DNA of 64,000 bases from Hyphomicrobiales bacterium (GTDB taxonomy: Bacteria; Pseudomonadota; Alphaproteobacteria; Rhizobiales; Methyloligellaceae): positions 25,465 to 89,464 of the forward strand of contig JANQLP010000253.1 of NCBI GenBank assembly GCA_028280515.1, in the 5' to 3' direction. Below are positions 54,891 through 62,220 of the stretch, one piece after another (position 1 is the stretch's first letter; the number at the start of each line of letters is the position of its first letter). The notes beneath the pieces were generated by a model, which was not told the origin of the DNA, did no database searches, and saw only the letters and a program-made list of their open reading frames with translations. Made by a program: the position numbers and the translations under genes.

Positions 54891-55814
54891 ATGACGCCCA
54901 ACACAAATGCGCTTGGCTACCGGATCACCCGGGACGACAGGTCCGTGCAGGCCGCCATTCAGCGTATCGCATGCGAAGAGACCGGCGCGGCCATCACGGA
55001 GATCGACGATCCGGATCTCGACATTGCCCAGACAGTTCATCAGGTACGCAAACGCTGCAAACGTATCAGAAGCCTGATCCGCCTGGTTCGGCCGTCTTTC
55101 CCCGCCTATGACCGTGAAAACCGCACGTTCCGAGACGCTGCCGCGACACTTTCCCGTCTGCGGGACACACATGTTTTCATCGAGACCTACGACGCATTGA
55201 TCGCCAATACCAACGGGCGCAGCACGCAGCAGGATTTCTCGTCGATCCGCCGGTTCCTGGCGGCCCGTTACACCGAAGGCGGAAATCGCAAGCACGCGCG
55301 CAAAAGGCTCCAGACCTTTCGCGAAACCATGGCAACGGCCGCCGAACGGGCTGCACGCTGGCGCATCGGTGAAGACGGCTTTGACGCAGTGGCAGGTGGA
55401 CTCGGCACAACCTACGCCCGCGCACGCAAGGAAATGAAGCGGGCTGCCGAGACACCGGGAGACGACGAGGCGCTGCACGGCTGGCGCAAGCGCGTCAAAT
55501 ATCACGGTGACCATACCCGACTGTTGGCCGAAATCTGGCCAAAGGCCCTCAAACCGCATGGTAATGCCGCTGGCACGCTGTCCAACATGATTGGCCGCCA
55601 TCACGATCTTGCGGTGTTGCGCGCCGAACTGACCGACAAGGCGCGGAAAATCGAGAACAGTTCACAGGTTCCCGCATTTGTGGAACTCATACAGGCGCAC
55701 CAGTCGGAGCTTGAAAAGAACGCATTCGCGCTCGGACGACGCCTTTTTGCGGAGAAGGCGCAGGCCCTGATGCGCCGCTGGGGCACCTACTGGACCGCCT
55801 GGCGGGCCAAATAG
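54891..55814 (+). CDS. CHAD domain protein
   Basis: 307 residues. The CHAD helical pattern is clear: VHQVRKRCKRIRSLIRLVRP near the start, and LHGWRKRVKYHGDHTRLL further on, with rows of His and Arg/Lys. CHAD domains bind polyphosphate. No CYTH domain is fused or adjacent. GTG 54888 is an alternative start. Confidence 0.88.
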   Translation: MTPNTNALGYRITRDDRSVQAAIQRIACEETGAAITEIDDPDLDIAQTVHQVRKRCKRIRSLIRLVRPSFPAYDRENRTFRDAAATLSRLRDTHVFIETYDALIANTNGRSTQQDFSSIRRFLAARYTEGGNRKHARKRLQTFRETMATAAERAARWRIGEDGFDAVAGGLGTTYARARKEMKRAAETPGDDEALHGWRKRVKYHGDHTRLLAEIWPKALKPHGNAAGTLSNMIGRHHDLAVLRAELTDKARKIENSSQVPAFVELIQAHQSELEKNAFALGRRLFAEKAQALMRRWGTYWTAWRAK

Positions 55815-55995
55815 GGCTGCAGACTTTTCACGGTGTTTTTTTCACTTTCAAGTGGAAAATCGCTGTGGAATTCGAGACAAGAAATCTGTTCATGCCGGAG
55901 AGATATCTGCTGTTCGGAGCGGCAGACCGGAGACCGGCACGATCAGCGTTCAAGTGAGGCAACCGCCGCGTCAGAGGCGGGTGCCGGAGTAGCGT

Positions 55996-57840
55996 ATGTC
56001 GTCCAAAGGTCAGCAGAAAAACGGAGAGGTTAGCGGAGGCAATGCTGCCATCTCCGAAATCCTGCTGCCGCGCTCAGCGTGTGAGAACGGCAATCCGGGC
56101 GCAATTGTCTCCGCCAACATCCGGTTCCTCAACGCGCTCATGGACCAAGGCACTTTCCGGCATGAAGAGCTGCCCATCAATGCGATGCGGAGCTATCACA
56201 TCGATTATTACATGACCCAGGTGAACAACGGCGGGCACGGCCAGTTCGTCACCAACAGCCGCTGGGGCGAACAGACGATCCGAAACATCTCTGCCGGCTT
56301 GCGCGCGATGGGGGCCGGTCCCTATACCGACATTTTCGATGATCTGCGCCGTCTCATCGAGGGCGATCCCGACCGCGCAAGCAGGATCGCGGCAGGAGGA
56401 GGGCTTGGCGAACTAGATCCGGTGATCAAAACACTCGATGACCGGTTCTTTACATTGAACCGCGCCAACCCCTTGTCGGCCATCAACGCGCGCTGGTTGC
56501 GCAGTCTTCCGGAGTTGCGCGTTGTCCCTGACCATGACTTTCCCAAACGAGTGGACGCGCTGGTCGAATCCAATCTGCTGCGCCAGCAACGTTTGGCGGA
56601 GCGCAACAGCAGTTCCCTTGATCTCGCGCTTTTGGACCCGTTCACGGTCGCCGGGCGGTTGTTGTGCGTGAAGGCGCAATGCCTGCCGATTCTCACCATC
56701 GGTGCAGGAGACCCCGCGCTCAACACGCCAAATGGCCGGCAGGCCCTGGGGTGGCATATCACCACCGGCAAGGGCAGGCGCGTCCTCTTTCTTTTCGAGG
56801 ACATCGCCTTGTTGTGCGAACCACGTCTGGCGGACGGGCGCCTCCTGGACGACGCCGCGATCGCCGCGTTCGATCAAAAAGCCGAGGCCGGCATCAGGAC
56901 TGTCGAGATCGCGCGCGTCGAGATGGACCTGGTAAGGGACGCCATCGACACCGCCAAGAAATGGCCGGTTGTAATGCTCGCGAACGCGCTGCTTGCCAGG
57001 CTTCCGGATGGCGATACGCTGAAGAACGTGTTCGCATATACCAAACACCCGTCCGGGCAGTGGATCTGGGCGGTTGAAACGGACAAGCGCCTCGCGACGT
57101 TCGGAATGGCCGGTGACGGCATCGGCCTGTTCGATCCGGCGATGAAGCCCCTTGCCAGACTGTCGGCGGCCGAGATGCGGTCCATCGCCCCCGATCTGCC
57201 GACGTCCTCGACTGCCTCCCGTCCTCATGCTCCGCCCGAGCCCGTACCCCGCCGCGACACTGCCCAGCCGAGACGACGGCAAGAACGCAGCCGCACGATG
57301 GCCGTGGACACCTTTCTCACCAAGACCGTGCAACGTTACGCACGACTTGGGTTTTTTCTTTCGATTGTTGTGCTCTTCCTCTTCAATTTCGGCTTTAGTT
57401 CCGTCGTCGGCACCCTCCTTGCCGCGTTCGTCCTGGCACTGGAGGTTTATGGCGTCGTGAAGCTGAGACACCGCACGGCCGCGTTTTTCAATGATCCAGC
57501 GGCATGGAACTCCCCCGACATCGCCTGGCTTTCGCGCCAACTCCGCACTTTCAGGCTCGCAGCATTCGCGGGCGTCGGTGTCGCGGCCGGCGCCGCCCTC
57601 GTCGGTATCGGCCTTTCCAGCAACGACATTTTCAGAGTGATCTTTGGCGAGGTGCCGACCTTTGCTGTCAACGGGGTCAAGGTCCAGTCCTCGATTGTCG
57701 TCGTCCCGGCGATGCTTGCGCTCATCATTGCCGGTTATGCCATCGGCATCAGGCAATGGGCCAAACGCAAGCTTGCCGCCTGGACCAGGACGCAGGCCCG
57801 CCCGAATACCCTCGCCGAACCGCGGCGCGACCGCGTCTGA
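55996..57840 (+). CDS. DMP19-like protein with C-terminal membrane domain
   Basis: 614 residues. The N-terminal part (residues about 30-120) resembles DMP19/DUF4375: YHIDYYMTQVNNGGHGQFVTNS and the long acidic helix pattern. The middle (200-400) is a large beta-rich unknown domain, and the last 150 residues have three to four membrane segments (GFFLSIVVLFLFNFGFSS; FAGVGVAAGAALVGIGL). The combination of a DMP19-type domain with a membrane tail is unusual; function unknown. Confidence 0.75.
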   Translation: MSSKGQQKNGEVSGGNAAISEILLPRSACENGNPGAIVSANIRFLNALMDQGTFRHEELPINAMRSYHIDYYMTQVNNGGHGQFVTNSRWGEQTIRNISAGLRAMGAGPYTDIFDDLRRLIEGDPDRASRIAAGGGLGELDPVIKTLDDRFFTLNRANPLSAINARWLRSLPELRVVPDHDFPKRVDALVESNLLRQQRLAERNSSSLDLALLDPFTVAGRLLCVKAQCLPILTIGAGDPALNTPNGRQALGWHITTGKGRRVLFLFEDIALLCEPRLADGRLLDDAAIAAFDQKAEAGIRTVEIARVEMDLVRDAIDTAKKWPVVMLANALLARLPDGDTLKNVFAYTKHPSGQWIWAVETDKRLATFGMAGDGIGLFDPAMKPLARLSAAEMRSIAPDLPTSSTASRPHAPPEPVPRRDTAQPRRRQERSRTMAVDTFLTKTVQRYARLGFFLSIVVLFLFNFGFSSVVGTLLAAFVLALEVYGVVKLRHRTAAFFNDPAAWNSPDIAWLSRQLRTFRLAAFAGVGVAAGAALVGIGLSSNDIFRVIFGEVPTFAVNGVKVQSSIVVVPAMLALIIAGYAIGIRQWAKRKLAAWTRTQARPNTLAEPRRDRV

Positions 57841-57980
57841 GCATCCCGCGGTCGCTGGTCTGCGCCAAACCCGCCTTTCTGGTTTCTCCGGTGTGATTGG
57901 GCCTCGCTGCAACGACGCCGAAGTGTCACATACGCCCGATATGCTGCAGCGCAATAAATTGAGGCGAGACAGCACCCCCT

Positions 57981-58745
57981 GTGTTTTCACTCTCCGGCAA
58001 GAAGGCGTTGGTCGTCGGCATCGCCAACGAGGAGTCCATCGCGTATGGCTGCGCGGAATCGTTCCGTGAGCAGGGCGCCGAGCTCGCCGTTACTTATCTG
58101 AACGACCGCGCTGAACCATATGTACGGCCGTTGGCGGAAAAGCTCGGCGCCAAGATCATCCTGCCACTCGACGTCCGCGAGGACGGCCAGTTCAGCCAGT
58201 TGTTCGACCGCATCCGCCAGGAATGGGGCACGCTCGACATTTGCCTCCACTCGATCGCGTTTTGCCCCAAGGAAGACCTGCACGCGCGCGTCGTCGATTG
58301 CTCGCGCAAGGGCTTTACGACGGCGATGGACATCTCGGTCAATTCCTTCATCCGTATGGTGCGCCGGGCGGAACCGATGATGCCGGACGGCGGCACGTGC
58401 CTGACCGTGTCTTTCTTCGGCGCCGCGAAAGTGGTCGAGCACTACAACATCATGGGGCCGGTCAAGGCGGCGCTCGAATCCGTCACACGTTACATGGCGG
58501 CGGAGCTGGGTCCAAAAGGCATCAGTGTCCACGCGCTGTCGCCGGGACCGCTGAAAACGCGCGCCGCATCGGGCATCGACCATTTCGACGAACTGATCAA
58601 CACGGCGACCGAACGCGCGCCCATGCACCAGCTCGCAACGATCGCCGACGTCGGTGCCTATGCCGCGTTCCTGGCGAGCGGAGAAGCCAGCAACGTCACC
58701 GGAGGTGTGCACTACATCGACGGCGGCTACCACATCGTGGGGTAA
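57981..58745 (+). CDS. fabI: FabI-type enoyl-ACP reductase
   Basis: 254 residues of the FabI (SDR) family: cofactor motif VVGIANEESIAYG and active-site Tyr155-x6-Lys162 in EHYNIMGPVKAA. The second Tyr of most FabI sites is replaced by Phe145 (SFFGA). It reduces enoyl-ACP in fatty-acid elongation. The start is GTG 57981; no other FAS genes are near, so it could be a paralogue. Confidence 0.85.
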   Translation: MFSLSGKKALVVGIANEESIAYGCAESFREQGAELAVTYLNDRAEPYVRPLAEKLGAKIILPLDVREDGQFSQLFDRIRQEWGTLDICLHSIAFCPKEDLHARVVDCSRKGFTTAMDISVNSFIRMVRRAEPMMPDGGTCLTVSFFGAAKVVEHYNIMGPVKAALESVTRYMAAELGPKGISVHALSPGPLKTRAASGIDHFDELINTATERAPMHQLATIADVGAYAAFLASGEASNVTGGVHYIDGGYHIVG

Positions 58746-58749
58746 AGCG

Positions 58750-58875
58750 ATGAAACAAGATGTTGAAAAACAACCGCGCCGGCGCGGCGACTCCTACATT
58801 GCGCGCAAAAAAGAGGACTTCAAGCCTGTTGCCGAAGCCCGTCCGTCACGCGTGATGTCGTTACCCCGACTGTAA
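58750..58875 (+). CDS. 41-residue small ORF, tentative
   Basis: MKQDVEKQPRRRGDSYIARK... ending SRVMSLPRL, a basic cytosolic peptide, starting 4 bp after the fabI stop. There is a possible ribosome binding site in the fabI end (GGGGTAAAG). Support is only position and composition. Confidence 0.35.
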   Translation: MKQDVEKQPRRRGDSYIARKKEDFKPVAEARPSRVMSLPRL

Positions 58876-59104
58876 CCTGTTCGTCCTCCCGTGCATCCAA
58901 GGGCACGTGGTCATGATGTGAGTCGGGTCCATTTGCCCCGATAAAAAACCGGCTGTGCGGATGTCACCCGCGGTCGATCGGTTCCGAAGGCGGCCGTTCG
59001 ACCGGCACCCGCCGGCTCCAGGCCTTTCATCCAATGCGTTGCGCATGGATGCGCATCATGGCCGCACCATGCCAGGTGACGCAATGAGGGCAAAGGAGCG
59101 GCGA

Positions 59105-59713
59105 ATGGCCATCAACGATTTCAAGGAGCGCGGTGACACGGATTGCGAAGATCCGGAAGCCGACCCGCTCGCGATCCTTCTCACCGCCATTGGCAATGGT
59201 GACCGTCGCGCGTTTGACGAACTCTATCGTGCAACGCGCGGGAAGCTGCTTGCCGTTGCTCTGAGGTTCGCACCCAGCGCTGACATCGCCGAGGACATAC
59301 TGCAGGAGTCGTTTCTTCTGATCTGGCAGAAGGCGCGGCTCTTTTCCGAGACGTCAGGTTCGCCCATCGGGTGGATGAGCACGGTGGTGCGCAACAAGGC
59401 CATCGATCATTTGCGCGCGGGCAAGCGCCGGACTCAGCCCGCGCATCTGACCGACGCGGAAATCCAGAAATTCCATCTGACGAGTTGGGGCAAAAGTGAA
59501 GCGGAGATCATAGATGAGCAAACCGCCCTGTGCGGCTTGCGCAAGCTGTCGGGACCTTACCGGTCATCGATCCTGCTCGCCTATGGTGCGGGTATGACCC
59601 ATCGTGAACTTGCCCGCGCCATGGATACACCACTCGGCACGGTCAAAACGCGATTGCGAAGGGGCATCGACCTGTTACGTGTAAGTGTGAAGGGCGCGCA
59701 TCCGACCGCATAA
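59105..59713 (+). CDS. ECF sigma factor
   Basis: 202 residues. Sigma region 2 is clear (FDELYRATRGKLLAVALRF, DIAEDILQESFLLIWQKA) and region 4 (YRSSILLAYGAGMTHRELAR, TPLGTVKTRLRRGIDLL). It is a SigK/RpoE-like group IV sigma factor. AAGGAG precedes ATG 59105. No anti-sigma gene is next to it; the following gene encodes a GNAT acetyltransferase in the same direction. Confidence 0.87.
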   Translation: MAINDFKERGDTDCEDPEADPLAILLTAIGNGDRRAFDELYRATRGKLLAVALRFAPSADIAEDILQESFLLIWQKARLFSETSGSPIGWMSTVVRNKAIDHLRAGKRRTQPAHLTDAEIQKFHLTSWGKSEAEIIDEQTALCGLRKLSGPYRSSILLAYGAGMTHRELARAMDTPLGTVKTRLRRGIDLLRVSVKGAHPTA

Positions 59714-59757
59714 CACGTTAACGAAACACGCAGGCTCTGCTACGGTGGGGAACAGGT

Positions 59758-59776
59758 CGCGGTGACTGTCACCGCG
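59758..59776. promoter_or_regulatory. Perfect 19-bp palindrome after the sigma factor gene
   Basis: CGCGGTGAC-T-GTCACCGCG, 9-bp arms, 45 bp after the sigma factor stop and 69 bp before the GNAT start. Its GGTGAC/GTCACC halves resemble Crp-type half-sites. Operator and weak hairpin are both possible. Confidence 0.5.
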
Positions 59777-59844
59777 GCTGCCGGCGCCCGGTTCCGGGGT
59801 CGGGCTCCCCCTCTGAACTGTGTCAACGCCAAGCAAAGGCCGGC

Positions 59845-60372
59845 ATGCCTGTTGAAATTGATATCCGGGAAAGCTCCGCAGACGATCAGGGCGCACTTGA
59901 GGACCTTTATCCGAAGGCATTTCCTGACGAAGACCTGGTTCCGCTCGTTCGCGATCTGTTGAGCGAGAAAGGTGGCGTCCTTTCACTCGTTGCCGTCAAC
60001 AAAGGGGCGGTGGTCGGCCATATTGCATTCACTGTGTGTGGCATCGCGGGAGAGCACATGAGGATTGGCCTGTTGGCGCCGCTGGCCGTGGCTCCCCGTT
60101 TTCAGAAGCAGGGCATCGGCAGCGCGCTTACCCGGGAGGGCCTGGAGCGAATGAAAGGCGAGGGCGTGACGCGGATTCAGGTGCTTGGCGACCTGGCTTA
60201 CTACAGGCGCTTCGGGTTCGAGCCCGATGACAGCGTAAAGCCTCCATACGACTTGCCGACGGACTGGCAAACGGCCTGGCAATCAATCAACCTGGACGAC
60301 GCAACGCAAGCATTTGAAGGCAGGCTTTCCGTGCCAAAACCATGGCGGCAGCCGGCGCTTTGGGGACCATGA
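59845..60372 (+). CDS. GNAT acetyltransferase (YhbS-like)
   Basis: A 175-residue GNAT enzyme with the acetyl-CoA loop APRFQKQGIGSALTREGLER (V-x-P-x-x-Q-x-x-G-I-G) and the conserved C-terminal LGDLAYYRRFGFEPD. Substrate unknown. It lies after the ECF sigma factor gene. Confidence 0.86.
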   Translation: MPVEIDIRESSADDQGALEDLYPKAFPDEDLVPLVRDLLSEKGGVLSLVAVNKGAVVGHIAFTVCGIAGEHMRIGLLAPLAVAPRFQKQGIGSALTREGLERMKGEGVTRIQVLGDLAYYRRFGFEPDDSVKPPYDLPTDWQTAWQSINLDDATQAFEGRLSVPKPWRQPALWGP

Positions 60373-60416
60373 TCTCCAGCGCCGTTTCTCCTCCCGCGGC
60401 GATGAGGAGATAGGCC

Positions 60417-60872
60417 GTGGCCTTGGATCAGGCGGTCTCCCTCCTTGGGCTTTTTCTGGCCGCATTCGGAGCGGCGACCATCCTTCCCTTTCAATCGGAG
60501 GTCGTGCTCGGCGCCATGATGGCGACCAATGCGGCGCCTGTCTGGCTGTTGTTCGCAATGGCGTCGCTGGGCAATACACTCGGGTCCGTCGTCAATTACG
60601 TCCTGGGTTTGGGGCTCGACCAATTCGAAGGCCGCAGTTGGTTCCCCGCAAGCCAACAGCAGATGGCGCGTGCCCGCCAGTGGTACGGGCGTTGGGGCGT
60701 GTGGTCGCTGCTTCTGTCGTGGGCACCGTTCGCAGACCCGTTGACGGTCGTCGCCGGCGTCATGCGCACACCGTTCTGGCTGTTTCTGGCACTGGTCGCC
60801 GTTGCCAAGACCGGGCGCTACGCCGTCCTCATTTGGCTGTGCAAATCGGTATCATGGTGCGCCGGCGTCTGA
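60417..60872 (+). CDS. YqaA/DedA-type small membrane protein
   Basis: 151 residues with four membrane segments: FGAATILPFQSEVVLGAMM, ASLGNTLGSVVNYVLGLGLD, WAPFADPLTVVAGVM (with the conserved Pro/Asp), and LALVAVAKTGRYAVLIW. This is the YqaA branch of the DedA/SNARE-associated family, linked to membrane lipid handling. The start is GTG with AGGAG upstream. Confidence 0.82.
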   Translation: MALDQAVSLLGLFLAAFGAATILPFQSEVVLGAMMATNAAPVWLLFAMASLGNTLGSVVNYVLGLGLDQFEGRSWFPASQQQMARARQWYGRWGVWSLLLSWAPFADPLTVVAGVMRTPFWLFLALVAVAKTGRYAVLIWLCKSVSWCAGV

Positions 60873-60936
60873 GATCATCTCCGCGTACGGTCTGCACCAG
60901 ACCGCCCATTTAGCCACCCACAAAACCGTTCTCCAT

Positions 60937-60950
60937 GTGACCCGGATCAC
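60937..60950. promoter_or_regulatory. Crp/Fnr-type site, GTGAY-N4-ATCAC
   Basis: GTGACCCGGATCAC with T before and TT after, 98 bp before the exported protein gene at 61048. It shares the ATCACTT right half with the sites at 29425 and 31053. Confidence 0.6.
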
Positions 60951-61047
60951 TTCAGATCCGCGCGTCCGGCCCCACGTCCGGGACAAGAAAGCCAACAGAC
61001 GGAATGAGCTTTCGCAGGGCACAGGGCACATTGGCACGGAGGCGATC

Positions 61048-61737
61048 ATGAATTCCGCAACTGAAACTATGAAACTGCGTTCAATCCTGCAGAACACGGC
61101 AGCCGTCGCCGTCTTCGTGGCAGGCCTCTGCACGCAGGCGCTGACGGCGTCCGCGCAGAGCTTCCTCGATGAGGCGTCAAGCGGCATGACGCAGTGCGTC
61201 AATCACATTCTGGACGGCCGCGGCGCGATCAGAAAGGTGGATGTGCACGGCCATCAATTCAATTGCCGGCGCATGGCCGCCAAATCCAACGCGCGCGGCA
61301 ATTTCCGGCAGATCCTTCTGGAGCGTTCCCGGTTCGGGTTGGACGATGCGTACGTCGTCAATTTTCGTGTCGATGGTCGGAACATGATCGTTCCCGGCAC
61401 ACTGAGAATCCGCACGACAAACGGTTTTTCCGCCAAGATCCTGTTGACCGCCTGGCAGGTCTCCATTCTTGCGACGAGTACGGCAATCGCCAATTTCGCT
61501 GCCCGGTACGACACGCATACACGGGGATTTCCGGGGCCGTCTGCCTACAGATTCATGTCCTATGAGCAGGTTGCCGACCTTGCGCGCGCGGTTCCTCCGG
61601 TCGAAACGAAAAAATGGGAAACCGCCGCCTTCGAGATCGCGCTCGTCACCATTGCGGAGCACGGGCGTTCATCGACGCGCCCTCCGCGCGTCACGGCGGC
61701 GAAGACACGATTGCAGCGCCAGACCGATCTGCCTTGA
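61048..61737 (+). CDS. Exported protein, unknown
   Basis: 229 residues: signal peptide 1-37 (NTAAVAVFVAGLCTQALTASA, cleaved after AQS region), then a soluble domain with CVNHILDGRGA, FRVDGRNMIVPGTLRI and repeated Arg/Ala-rich helical stretches. GGAGG lies 6 bases before ATG 61048. Two Cys (residues 50 and 73 approx.) may pair. No family is recognised. A Crp-type site is upstream and a strong terminator follows. Confidence 0.7.
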   Translation: MNSATETMKLRSILQNTAAVAVFVAGLCTQALTASAQSFLDEASSGMTQCVNHILDGRGAIRKVDVHGHQFNCRRMAAKSNARGNFRQILLERSRFGLDDAYVVNFRVDGRNMIVPGTLRIRTTNGFSAKILLTAWQVSILATSTAIANFAARYDTHTRGFPGPSAYRFMSYEQVADLARAVPPVETKKWETAAFEIALVTIAEHGRSSTRPPRVTAAKTRLQRQTDLP

Positions 61738-61775
61738 GCGTCCGTCCACCGCAAACCGGCAGCATCGGCAAAAAG

Positions 61776-61806
61776 CCCCGCGGTTCATCCGAGCCGCGGG
61801 GTCTTT
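61776..61806 (+). terminator. Rho-independent terminator
   Basis: CCCCGCGGTTC-ATCC-GAGCCGCGGGG (61776-61801; one G-U pair) followed by TCTTT, 38 bp after the exported protein stop. Confidence 0.85.
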
Positions 61807-61818
61807 CGAACACCATGG

Positions 61819-61953
61819 CGTCACCTCGGACAAGCGGCGGCCCGGGCAGTTAGTGGGCCCGTGTCCTCAGTCCGCCGCGCGATCCGGGATCCAGTCTTTA
61901 CAGCGTTGCGTGTGGCATCTCCGAACTGGATTCCGGCTTTCGCCGGAATGACG
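61819..61953. repeat. Intergenic palindromic repeat, copy 7
   Basis: Starts CGTCACCTCGGACAAGCGGC, contains CGATCCGGGATCCAG, ends CTGGATTCCGGC and GCCGGAATGACG. Its inner part is nearly the same as in copy 8. Confidence 0.9.
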
Positions 61954-61977
61954 ATGGTGCGGTAAGGCTTTGAGTAC

Positions 61978-62113
61978 CGTCATCCCGGGCAAGTGGCGGC
62001 CACGGCGGCAGGTGTGGCACTGCGTTCGAACCGGCCTGCGATCCGGGATCCAGACTTTTCCAGCGTTGCGTGTGACATCTCAGAACTGGATTCCGGCGTT
62101 CGCCGGAATGACG
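61978..62113. repeat. Intergenic palindromic repeat, copy 8
   Basis: Starts CGTCATCCCGGGCAAGTGGC, with the same CAGCGTTGCGTGTG block as copy 7 and the same end; a tandem duplicate about 159 bp downstream. Confidence 0.9.
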
Positions 62114-62161
62114 AAAGGGCAGGGTGTTCAGCCCGAACACTGCAAATACATCGCCGCCAGC

Positions 62162-62194
62162 AAAAAGCCCCGCCACTCATCCGAGCGACGGGGC
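62162..62194 (-). terminator. Rho-independent terminator of the beta-helix protein gene
   Basis: On the minus strand GCCCCGTCGCT-CGGATG-AGTGGCGGGGC (11-bp stem with two G-U pairs) is followed by TTTTT (A-run at 62162-62166). It lies 27 bp after the gene stop at 62221. It resembles in sequence the terminator at 61776. Confidence 0.88.
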
Positions 62195-62220
62195 CTGCAA
62201 ATCAGATGGGTTAGCCAGCC

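Noticed and set aside
60417..60872. Full DedA-family function (lipid scramblase).
   Set aside because: The protein is of the shorter YqaA branch; a specific function cannot be claimed.
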